Below, in pieces: positions 1 through 6,740 of a DNA stretch of 8,413 bases. Source of the DNA: Bacteroidales bacterium UBA5206 (GTDB lineage: Bacteria; Bacteroidota; Bacteroidia; Bacteroidales; Tenuifilaceae); the NCBI GenBank assembly GCA_002412705.1, contig DHVO01000223.1, positions 1 through 8,413 on the forward strand. The letters run 5' to 3'. The position numbers were made by a program, and so were the translations under genes. Under the pieces are notes generated by a model that did not search any database, was not told the DNA's origin, and worked only from the letters and a program-made list of their open reading frames with translations. The number at the start of each line of letters is the position of its first letter. The stretch's first letter is position 1.

Positions 1-10
1 TATTCCTTCC

Positions 11-85
11 TCAACTACATCAACTACATCAACTTCCTCTCACAAAAAAACTCCGTGCACTCTGTCTCCTCTGTGCCTCTGTGTT
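11..85. repeat. Short 9-base-period repeats in the gap downstream of the helicase gene
   Basis: Two small tandem tracts are visible. From 11 the unit TCAACTACA occurs twice in succession (11-19, 20-28) and is followed by a partial third copy. From 51 to 85 there are about four imperfect 9-base units of the form CTCTGTGCC (51-59, 60-68, 69-77, 77-85), the last overlapping by one base. There is no open reading frame of note. The tract lies beyond the 3' end of the minus-strand helicase gene, so it could be transcribed as trailer. I see no stem-loop plus T-run that would make it a clear terminator. Function unknown. Confidence 0.6.
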
Positions 86-146
86 TTATATTGAACCCCG
101 AACGTCCAATATCATAATCTTTTAACTTCTAAGGCAGAAACCAAAT

Positions 147-180
147 CTTTTAACTTTTAACTTTTAACTTTTAACTTTTC
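147..180. repeat. CTTTTAA heptanucleotide tandem repeat
   Basis: The 7-base unit CTTTTAA is repeated four times without error (147-153, 154-160, 161-167, 168-174), and a fifth copy breaks down at 175-180. It ends 18 bases before the helicase stop codon (minus strand, 198-200), so it lies just downstream of that gene. Perfect short tandem units of this kind are prone to slippage. The gap on the other side of the helicase gene also has a 7-base period, with a different unit. Confidence 0.8.
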
Positions 181-197
181 ACCTTTCACGTCTCACT

Positions 198-2510
198 CTA
201 CTCCACAACCTTTAGCCTGGCAAATTTAAGTAGTAGCTGCTTTTGCCCAGCCGATTGGAAGAAAACAGTTGCCTTACGATTTTGCCCATCGCCCTCAACG
301 TTTAAAACCTTGCCCGTGCCAAAGCGCTCGTGCACTACCTTTGCTCCAGCAAAAATCTTTTCGGGAGGGGTAGCCTCAAAGCTACTGCCGTTGCTATTAG
401 TTGTTGCTGTTGATACCTTTTTGAAACCTAGAGGTTGCTTCTGTGCTGGTGGGGTAAAGCCCTTGGCTTGGTAGCTGCTGCTACTCTGGTTCCCGTTGCC
501 AAATGATGGCGACGATCCAAAACTGTCCTGACGCATTGATGCATCCTCGGGCATCTCAACCCACATGGGGTCTATCTCGCCAATAAAACGGCTGGGTACG
601 CAATTAGTAGCAGTTCCCCATTTGTAGCGCATTTGCGCAAACGATATGGTTGCGCGCTTTGCCGCACGGGTAATGGCCACGTAGAATAGGCGGCGCTCCT
701 CCTCCAGCTCATCGGGCGAGGTGCTGGTCATTTTTGATGGGAATAAATCCTCCTCAAGTCCCGCTAGGTATGTGTAGTTAAACTCCAGTCCCTTTGATGA
801 GTGAATGGTCATTATGCTCACCTTGTTCCTATCCTCTGGCTTTTCGGTATCGGCATCGGTAAGCAGCGATACGTTCTCCATGTAGTCGGCAAGGGTGATA
901 ATTTCTGTTACCCCTTCGCCCTTTTGGCTATCGGTAAACTCCTTTATACTGTTAAGTAGCTCCTCAAAGTTCTGGAAACGGGTAAGCCCCTCCTGCGATT
1001 TCTCGTCGCGTAGGTCGCGTAGCACCCCCGACTGGTTGGCAATGGCGTATGCGGCCTCATAGGCTTCGGCAGTTACCACAATGGAGGTGAATCCTTTCAT
1101 CATGGTAATAAAATCTTTTAACTTTTTAATGGCAGGCCCTTTAATGTCCGATGGCTCACGCTCAATGGTCTCTATGGTTTGCCAAATGGACTGCTCCTTG
1201 GCGTTAGCAATGGCTTCGAGCCTCGATAGGGTTGTATCGCCAATCCCCCTTGTTGGGTAGTTGATGATACGCTTTAGCGCCTCATCATCGCTGGGATTAA
1301 GGGAAAGGCGGAAGTAGGCAAGTATGTCCTTAATCTCCTTGCGCTGGTAAAACGATAAGCTGCCGTAAACCTTGTAGGGGATGTTGCGCTTGCGTAGCGA
1401 TTCCTCAAATATACGCGACTGGGCGTTGGTACGGTACAGAATGGCAAACTCATGAAAATCGGCGCGTTCCCGGTGTATGGTGTCAAGAATGTCGGCAGCA
1501 ACAATAAAGCCTTCCTCCTGATCGGTAAAGGCCTTTAGCACGCGTATTTTCTCTCCTTCGTCGTTAGCCGAGAAGGCTACCTTTTTAATCTGCTTTCGAT
1601 TTTTTTCTATTACGCTATTGGCCGCATTAACAATGGTTTGTGTTGAGCGGTAGTTCTGCTCAAGCTTAAACATCTTAAATGTGGGGTAGTCGCTTTTAAA
1701 GTTGAGGATGTTCTCAATTTTGGCTCCACGGAAGGAGTATATACTCTGCGCATCGTCGCCAACCACGCAAACGTTGTTGTGACCTGCGGCCAGCTTCTTT
1801 ACAATTAGGTACTGAGAGTAGTTGGTATCCTGATACTCATCAACCAGAATAAAACGAAACTTGCCCTGATACTTAGCCAGCACATCGGGGAAATCGCGGA
1901 AAAGGATGTTGGTGTTAAGTAGCAAGTCGTCGAAGTCCATTGCCGACGATTTTTTGCATCGCTGGGCATACATGGCGTAAATTTGGGCAATGGCAGGTTT
2001 GCGCTGCTGCCTATCAATGGTTTGCAGCTGCGTGTTGGCTGCATATGCAGCTGGCGTAATAAGATTGTTCTTTGCCGATGATATTCGCCCAAACACATCG
2101 TTTGGCTTGTATATCTGGTTGTCTAGTTTAAGCTCCTTGATAATTGAGTTTACCAGATTTTTTGAGTCGGCAGTATCGTATATGGTGAAGTTCTTCTGGA
2201 AACCCAGAAGTTCGGCTTCGGATCTAAGTATGCGAAGGAATATGGAGTGAAAGGTTCCCATCCACAGCTGAGCGGCGGTTTTCTCGCCCACAACCTTGGC
2301 TATACGCTCCTTCATCTCCTTTGCCGCTTTGTTGGTAAAGGTAAGGGCAAGTACGCTCCAAGGCGCAGCGCCATTTTGTAGCAGGTGCGCAATGCGGTAG
2401 GTAAGCACTCTGGTTTTACCCGACCCGGCGCCGGCTATAATTAGCGATGGACCTTCGGTTGATGTAACGGCTTCGCGTTGAACGGGACTAAGTTCGTCTA
2501 GGTAATGCAC
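198..2510 (-). CDS. UvrD/PcrA-type superfamily 1A ATP-dependent 3'-5' DNA helicase
   Basis: Complete 770-residue DNA helicase, expected to act in the cytoplasm in nucleotide excision and mismatch repair and in clearing proteins from DNA. All SF1A motifs are visible: Walker A AGAGSGKT (26-33), motif Ia around LALTFTNKAAKEM (54-66), Walker B VDEYQD (223-228), motif III GDDAQSIYSFRGA (251-263), motif IV QNYRST (285-290), motif V VSIMTIHSSKGLEF (564-577) and motif VI EERRLFYVAITRA (604-616). A low-complexity Ser/Asn/Gln-rich linker (about 660-715) leads to a C-terminal Tudor-like module (about 722-769, VVHERFGTGKV) typical of PcrA/UvrD. The start is GTG (complement of 2508-2510). No ATG or GTG precedes it before the in-frame stop at 2544-2546, and the protein then begins at the usual place for the family. 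No Shine-Dalgarno is visible. Length and motifs look intact. uvrD versus pcrA naming cannot be decided from sequence alone. Confidence 0.96.
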   Translation of the reverse strand: MHYLDELSPVQREAVTSTEGPSLIIAGAGSGKTRVLTYRIAHLLQNGAAPWSVLALTFTNKAAKEMKERIAKVVGEKTAAQLWMGTFHSIFLRILRSEAELLGFQKNFTIYDTADSKNLVNSIIKELKLDNQIYKPNDVFGRISSAKNNLITPAAYAANTQLQTIDRQQRKPAIAQIYAMYAQRCKKSSAMDFDDLLLNTNILFRDFPDVLAKYQGKFRFILVDEYQDTNYSQYLIVKKLAAGHNNVCVVGDDAQSIYSFRGAKIENILNFKSDYPTFKMFKLEQNYRSTQTIVNAANSVIEKNRKQIKKVAFSANDEGEKIRVLKAFTDQEEGFIVAADILDTIHRERADFHEFAILYRTNAQSRIFEESLRKRNIPYKVYGSLSFYQRKEIKDILAYFRLSLNPSDDEALKRIINYPTRGIGDTTLSRLEAIANAKEQSIWQTIETIEREPSDIKGPAIKKLKDFITMMKGFTSIVVTAEAYEAAYAIANQSGVLRDLRDEKSQEGLTRFQNFEELLNSIKEFTDSQKGEGVTEIITLADYMENVSLLTDADTEKPEDRNKVSIMTIHSSKGLEFNYTYLAGLEEDLFPSKMTSTSPDELEEERRLFYVAITRAAKRATISFAQMRYKWGTATNCVPSRFIGEIDPMWVEMPEDASMRQDSFGSSPSFGNGNQSSSSYQAKGFTPPAQKQPLGFKKVSTATTNSNGSSFEATPPEKIFAGAKVVHERFGTGKVLNVEGDGQNRKATVFFQSAGQKQLLLKFARLKVVE

Positions 2511-2651
2511 TTTAAAACTTTTTATTTGGCCTGCAAATTTACTTCAGCCTGATGGTAGTACCAAGTAATTTGTAAAGTAAGATGGGGTGGTGGTAGTATT
2601 TGGTGTTTAGTGTTTGGTTGTTGGTGTTTAGTTGTTGGTGTTTAGTTGTTG

Positions 2652-2689
2652 GTGTTTAGTTGTTGTATTATGTCTAACGTCTAGCGTCT
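2652..2689 (+). repeat. 38-base direct repeat, copy 1
   Basis: An exact 38-base match to 2765-2802, offset by 113 bases. It starts GTGTTTAGTTGTTG, passes through a TATTATG interruption and ends in the GTCTAAC-GTCTAGC heptads. Both copies share the non-heptad TATTATG interruption, which points to duplication of a block rather than independent slippage. Confidence 0.85.
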
Positions 2690-2764
2690 GAAGTCTAACG
2701 TCTAGTGTTTAGTGTTTGGTATTTGGTATTTGGTTGTTACGTTATATCTAACGTCTAGTGTCTT

Positions 2765-2802
2765 GTGTTTAGTTGTTGTATTATGTCTAACGTCTAGCGT
2801 CT
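2765..2802 (+). repeat. 38-base direct repeat, copy 2
   Basis: Identical to 2652-2689 over 38 bases, with mismatches immediately outside (2651 G versus 2764 T; 2690 G versus 2803 A). Copy 2 runs into a longer series of alternating GTCTAAC and GTCTAGC units than copy 1. Confidence 0.85.
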
Positions 2803-2954
2803 AACGTCTAGCGTCTAACGTCTAAAGTCTGAACTCTAACGTCTAACATCTGCTCTATTCTCACCTATTATTACTAATATTGTGGACTAGAAAACAATTT
2901 TATGATGAGGGAACGCGTTAAGGCGTAACATCTCATGCGAAATATCTAACTACA

Positions 2955-4355
2955 ATGTTGCAAAAAAGGTTTGGCTTAACATCGCTACTTATAGTAATGT
3001 CGGGATTGTTTATTTCTGCTAGTGCACAGCTTTGGGCTCCTAGTCCAAATTGGAAAGCAGCAACCGAGTACCTTAACACGCTGGAGAATCAGGATTCGGT
3101 ATTTGTTTTCTTTGCCGCGCAGGGGAATACTCCTATGCTAAAGGCTAAGTTTTCCGATGGCTCTTCCGCCGACTTTACTTGGTATAAGTACAATACTGCA
3201 ATTGCTAACCCTGCTTTGCGATTTGAGCAATTCTTTCAGGAGAGTGGTGTTACCCATTCGCAGCAAACAAACCTTGCTCCTGGTGGATACCGGGTTGAGG
3301 TTAAGCTACCCGATAATACAACCGAGGTTTACACAGCATGGGTTATGGTTGACGATGTAGCAATAAGCTATATCGATATTGATAATACCTGCGCCTACCT
3401 TTGGATGGAGGCAATTACCCTACCCAACAGGTATAGCATAGTTTACGAAACGTTTACCTATTACGATTTATCGCGCCCAAGCCATCCCGATATCAATAAT
3501 ATTGGTAAGGCTTACTTTAAGAGCATTCGCTGGAGCGCTACGGAAGGTGGTGTTACCGTTCCATCTGCGTTGAGTTTAGATGTTTCAATAGAATCGCCTG
3601 CCCCGTTGGTTAGCTCGGCGTATAAGGTTGATATTACCAACCTATTCGGTCGTAGCATGAGTGCGCAAACCGCTTCGCTTCCTGCCGTTGCCACGCTGGC
3701 CACACTAAAGGTTTCGGTTTTGGATAGTAAGGGTGAGTGGAAGGATGCTGGTGATAAGCCAAAAGGGGAGGCTCCAATGGAGATTCAGTTGGAAACCACC
3801 GCCAAGAATGCCGACTCTGTTTACGTAAACATCCTAAACGACGAGTACCTTTTCTATAAGGGCGGCGATAGCATTGTATGGCATCAGGCCTCGCTCTTTT
3901 TCGAGGGGCTAATGCTTTATCCTCCAAAAGAGCTGCTAGTGCCAGGCATTTACCCGTTGGAGCATGTGTCGGTTAACGTTACTTCTGGCTGTAGGGATAC
4001 CCTAAAAATGACAGTTCAGGTTGATACCTCATTCATAAAGCCCGATGCCATTCCCAATGTGTTTACCCCCAATGGTGATGAGTATAACAATGAATTTAAG
4101 ATTAATGATGCCGATATTAACGTGAAGTCCATAAAGCACTTTAGCGCAAGTATCTATAGCCGCCAAGGCAAACTGATTTATCGCTACGTGGGCAATCCCA
4201 AGGATTGGGAGGGATGGAATGGAAAGGTTGATGGCACCAAGGGCGATGTTCCCGAGGGCGTTTACTTCTACGTTATAGAGGCTGTTGGCTGGGATGGTAA
4301 GCGTTACCGCAGCGGAAAGTATAAGGGCTTTGTGCATTTGTACCGGGGTAAATAA
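2955..4355 (+). CDS. Secreted protein with T9SS type B / gliding-motility-associated C-terminal sorting domain
   Basis: Complete 466-residue exported protein. The N-terminus is a signal peptide (1-24: basic start, hydrophobic core LTSLLIVMSGLFI, likely cut in SASA|Q). The C-terminal ~100 residues (366-466) match the CHU_C / T9SS type B sorting domain: IPNVFTPNGDEYNNEF, then SIYSRQGKLIY, WEGWNGK, VPEGVYFYVIE and a final GFVHLYRGK. By knowledge of that family, the protein crosses the inner membrane by Sec and the outer membrane by the type IX system, ending on the cell surface or outside. The middle (25-365) is beta-rich and I recognise no enzyme motif; residues 255-365 could hold an immunoglobulin-like fold. 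In the sorting domain the usual NGDGxND is NGDEYNN, a mild variation. The gene is divergent from the helicase gene, and its 5' flank is the heptad repeat array. Specific role unknown; adhesin or surface-structural roles are common for such proteins. Confidence 0.9.
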   Translation: MLQKRFGLTSLLIVMSGLFISASAQLWAPSPNWKAATEYLNTLENQDSVFVFFAAQGNTPMLKAKFSDGSSADFTWYKYNTAIANPALRFEQFFQESGVTHSQQTNLAPGGYRVEVKLPDNTTEVYTAWVMVDDVAISYIDIDNTCAYLWMEAITLPNRYSIVYETFTYYDLSRPSHPDINNIGKAYFKSIRWSATEGGVTVPSALSLDVSIESPAPLVSSAYKVDITNLFGRSMSAQTASLPAVATLATLKVSVLDSKGEWKDAGDKPKGEAPMEIQLETTAKNADSVYVNILNDEYLFYKGGDSIVWHQASLFFEGLMLYPPKELLVPGIYPLEHVSVNVTSGCRDTLKMTVQVDTSFIKPDAIPNVFTPNGDEYNNEFKINDADINVKSIKHFSASIYSRQGKLIYRYVGNPKDWEGWNGKVDGTKGDVPEGVYFYVIEAVGWDGKRYRSGKYKGFVHLYRGK

Positions 4356-4423
4356 TTCCTATGTTATGAGCAACTTGTAAAACTGACGCGATAAATTGGT
4401 CTATAAACTTAAAAAGATACTTC

Positions 4424-5590
4424 ATGAATAAACTAAATTCATTATACGACAAAAGGGTAGATTGTATTTCTATTCAAATTTGTCTTAGAGTTGAAGAATA
4501 TTTAAGTATAGTGCATAAAGCATACAAAAAGAGTGGAGGGATAATTGGTCAACGCGACGCATTGAAAACAAAATCTGCTATACAAATAAGACAAAGAATG
4601 ATTAATGACATATCATCTGGCACAGTATTACCTCCAGTGGTTATAGGAATTATTTCTGTTGACAAAAGTTATGATGATATTACAAATTTTGATACTTCTG
4701 AATTTTTAGACTTTATAAGTTCTGTTAAACCAGATGAGATTTCTCTAATAGATGGAATGCAAAGAACAACTGCCATAATTGAGGCTATGGTAATGAATGG
4801 GGAACTAAAAGATTCTATTTTGAGAGTTGAATTTTGGATTGCGAAAAAAATTAATAGTCTTATATATAGAATGTTAGTGTTGAATACCGGTCAGGTGCCT
4901 TGGAATCTAAGAAGACAAATTGAAGTAATTTATCGTTCACTGATAGATGAAATAGAAAAAAACGTAAGTGAGTTAAGTTTGCTAAAAGTTGATGAACGAG
5001 GAAGGAGGAGTCAAGCAGGACAATATCAGGCAGACGATGTGATAGAACTCTATCTTGCTTTTGGTTCTAGAAAAGAAAAAATAAATACAAAAGAAAAATT
5101 AGCAGATGAATTTACCCGTTTAGATTTTATTGAAGCGACAGAGAAAAATGTTTTCACCGAATATTTTTTTGAAACACTAAATGTTATGGTGAAGATTGAT
5201 AAAGAATTAGGTAGATATGAAAATGTCTCAGAGTTAAGGTTTTCGTCAGGAAAAGATTTGTTTAATAGTCAGCCTGCAAGAATTGGATTTGTTACCGCTG
5301 TTGCAAGAAAAGTATTTGGTCGCCCAGGAAATGAAAAAACTATTTTGCAACAAAATACTAATTGGGATGAATTTATCTCTATCGCAACAAAGCATATAGA
5401 AGTAATTAGATCAATGTCTCCAGATGAAATAAAAATCTATCTAAGTTTTGATACATTAAATGAAAAACTTTCGATTAAATCAGCAAGGGTAGGTGATTAC
5501 GAAAGAGAATTCTTTTTAAAATCTTTCGAAACATTAATTGACGAAAAATTTTTATTACCCAGTTATGAAGCATGTTGGAGGTCATATTAA
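4424..5590 (+). CDS. DGQHR/DUF262-like (ParB-like fold) protein, putative defence component
   Basis: Complete 388-residue protein, AT-rich, first of a two-gene unit. The key motif is ISLIDGMQRTTAI (106-118), resembling the DGQHR motif of DndB-like proteins and the DGQQR-L-T motif of DUF262/GmrSD-type proteins, both placed near the ParB nuclease fold. Upstream, IRQRMINDISSGTVLPPVVIG (55-75) fits the strand-helix region that precedes that motif in such proteins. Downstream, FWIAKKINSLIYRMLVLNTGQ (137-157) resembles their 'N-T-G-Q' helix. Residues 200-388 are helical in character without a recognised domain. There is no signal peptide or membrane segment, so it is probably cytoplasmic. Families with this motif often occur in restriction or anti-phage loci; DNA binding, NTP binding or nuclease activity has been proposed for some members. 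Whether this one is catalytic cannot be told from sequence. The ATG at 4424 follows an AT-rich leader. The pairing with a HEPN gene supports a defence or toxin role. Confidence 0.6.
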   Translation: MNKLNSLYDKRVDCISIQICLRVEEYLSIVHKAYKKSGGIIGQRDALKTKSAIQIRQRMINDISSGTVLPPVVIGIISVDKSYDDITNFDTSEFLDFISSVKPDEISLIDGMQRTTAIIEAMVMNGELKDSILRVEFWIAKKINSLIYRMLVLNTGQVPWNLRRQIEVIYRSLIDEIEKNVSELSLLKVDERGRRSQAGQYQADDVIELYLAFGSRKEKINTKEKLADEFTRLDFIEATEKNVFTEYFFETLNVMVKIDKELGRYENVSELRFSSGKDLFNSQPARIGFVTAVARKVFGRPGNEKTILQQNTNWDEFISIATKHIEVIRSMSPDEIKIYLSFDTLNEKLSIKSARVGDYEREFFLKSFETLIDEKFLLPSYEACWRSY

Positions 5591-5596
5591 ACTATT

Positions 5597-6643
5597 ATGG
5601 CACGAACAATGAAAGATGCAAATAAGTGCGCCTTCAATAAAATAATAAATTTTATTGAATCGCGTAATGAATTTGTTCCTGATGGTGTTAGATACTTTTT
5701 TACTAATGATGTAGAAAAAGACTGGTTAAAGAATTTAACTCAGATTAGGTTTTATCGACATAATACAAAACAACAAATAATTTGCGTCTCATTAAATGAG
5801 GATAATTATGTAATTAGCATTGGTTTTGACTTTGAACTTGATTCTAATGATGAGATATTTAGTTCAATTGAATTAAATGCTGGTATTTTTACTTATATAT
5901 TATCGGAAACCTCTATAAAATTAAATGATAACATTGATCTGTCTCAGTTAGTCAGTTTTACATATCCGTTCAAGAGTGAAGACATATTGTACAAGGGGCA
6001 CGATTTTAAAGATTTTATTGAATTTTTTGATGTTATTAAAATTTTTAGAATTAATTCAGATTCTGTATTGAATTTTCATGATGCACATCAACTAACCTCT
6101 TATCTTGTCTTGAAATCAATTAATAGTTGTTTGCTATTAAACTATTCAATTGATACATTAAATAGTTTTGAACGTATTATTTTAAATACTTCTTCAGGTG
6201 TCTCTTTTGAGAATATTTTGTCAGCTATTTTATCTTCTTCTTATAAGCACTGCTTTCTAGAATTATATAGAAATATCGAAAAACTTTTTCCAATTATAAA
6301 GTTGAACTGTCTTTATGAAAACGTTGAAGCATCAGTAGATTTCATGTCTTTTTGGAATAGTGTAGATGATATCATAAAATGGAAACCCAATGAAGAGGGT
6401 ACTCTAGAGTTTATGTTAGAAAAAGTATCACCACAAACAAAAAAAATAATTGAATCGATTCCAGATGCGGAATCTAGTACGGGAAAATTTATTTATAAAC
6501 TTCGGAATGCGATAGTTCACTATAGGCTATCAAGTAATAAAATTGATTTGTCCGATGATAATTGGAACATAATTATTCAATTATTATCAGAAATTACTAT
6601 AGAGCAGTATAATTTTTATAAGGAGAAATTGGTGTACGTATAA
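5597..6643 (+). CDS. HEPN-like domain protein, putative RNase effector of the two-gene cassette
   Basis: Complete 348-residue protein, AT-rich, starting 6 bases after the preceding stop. The C-terminal part (about 205-345) looks like a HEPN domain. A helix SSYKHCFLELYRNIEKLF (214-231) resembles the first HEPN helix, and near the end KLRNAIVHYR (301-310) gives the R-x4-H signature (Arg303, Asn304, His308) found in HEPN ribonucleases. By family knowledge, this Arg and His form the RNA-cleaving centre of a HEPN dimer. The N-terminal ~190 residues (QQIICVSLNEDNYVISIGFDF at 59-79 and onward) alternate predicted strands and helices, and I do not recognise them; they may sense a trigger or bind the partner. 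No signal peptide or membrane helix is seen. The ATG at 5597 is chosen for its tight spacing; a second ATG four codons on (5609) is possible. A non-nuclease HEPN protein is the main alternative. Confidence 0.6.
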   Translation: MARTMKDANKCAFNKIINFIESRNEFVPDGVRYFFTNDVEKDWLKNLTQIRFYRHNTKQQIICVSLNEDNYVISIGFDFELDSNDEIFSSIELNAGIFTYILSETSIKLNDNIDLSQLVSFTYPFKSEDILYKGHDFKDFIEFFDVIKIFRINSDSVLNFHDAHQLTSYLVLKSINSCLLLNYSIDTLNSFERIILNTSSGVSFENILSAILSSSYKHCFLELYRNIEKLFPIIKLNCLYENVEASVDFMSFWNSVDDIIKWKPNEEGTLEFMLEKVSPQTKKIIESIPDAESSTGKFIYKLRNAIVHYRLSSNKIDLSDDNWNIIIQLLSEITIEQYNFYKEKLVYV

Positions 6644-6740
6644 AAAAGGTGAATGTATGTTGTTGATATACAGTTTTAATGATGATGCAAAGCGTTCTTT
6701 TGGGGTTCTGAGGGAGAGGTTTGTTAACCTCCTTAATTGG

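Larger units (their letters stand above)
2603..2854. repeat. Degenerate heptanucleotide repeat array in a divergent intergenic region
   Basis: The 444-base gap 2511-2954 separates the divergent helicase and T9SS-substrate genes, and about 250 bases of it have a 7-base period. From 2603 to 2665 units GTGTTTA and GTTGTTG alternate, giving a 14-base super-unit. From 2672 the units become GTCTAAC, GTCTAGC, GTCTGAA, GTCTAGT and GTTTAGT, then GTTTGGT and ATTTGGT to 2734. After irregular bases the GTCTAAC/GTCTAGC series resumes (2746-2773, 2785-2847). The register slips at least three times. No open reading frame crosses it convincingly. The rest of the gap is 2511-2602 (AT-rich leader of the helicase gene, then a G/T-rich stretch) and 2855-2954 (presumed promoter/leader of the downstream gene), where I could not identify a clear promoter. 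Confidence 0.85.
4424..6643 (+). other. AT-rich two-gene cassette, probable horizontally acquired defence-type island
   Basis: The two genes at 4424-5590 and 5597-6643 differ sharply in composition from everything around them. Counted blocks are 27% GC (4801-4860) and 20% GC (6121-6180), versus 48% (3601-3660) and 50% (7081-7140) in flanking genes. Codon choice shifts with it: many Arg codons are AGA and many Leu codons TTA inside, CGC/CGT and CTA/CTT outside. The genes are 6 bases apart and so almost certainly co-transcribed. No integrase, transposase, tRNA or target-site duplication is visible at the edges, so the route of entry is unknown. The boundaries are approximate: within 4356-4423 on the left and 6644-6740 on the right. 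Confidence 0.7.

Noticed and set aside
1274..2250. Several open frames overlapping the helicase gene on both strands
   Set aside because: They lie inside a gene with every SF1A motif intact, have no recognisable domain, and look like frame shadows in moderately GC-rich coding DNA.
2603..2854. Possible CRISPR array
   Set aside because: The units are only 7 bases (14 as a super-unit), degenerate and contiguous. There are no unique spacers of constant length and no cas genes.
3512..4337. Minus-strand open frames opposite the T9SS substrate gene
   Set aside because: The plus frame has a signal peptide and a clear C-terminal sorting domain. The opposite frames are short and Pro/Arg-rich or low-complexity, with no domain signal.
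4356..4423. Bacteroidota-type promoter (TTG / TAnnTTTG) ahead of the AT-rich cassette
   Set aside because: A TAAATTGG-like box exists, but the spacing to the nearest TTG is too short, so I could not support a promoter call.
6657..6740. A separate small gene, or a genuine N-terminus of the HemD-like protein
   Set aside because: The 28 codons have no recognisable motif and would put the signal peptide far from the N-terminus. They are better explained as leader or island-junction sequence.
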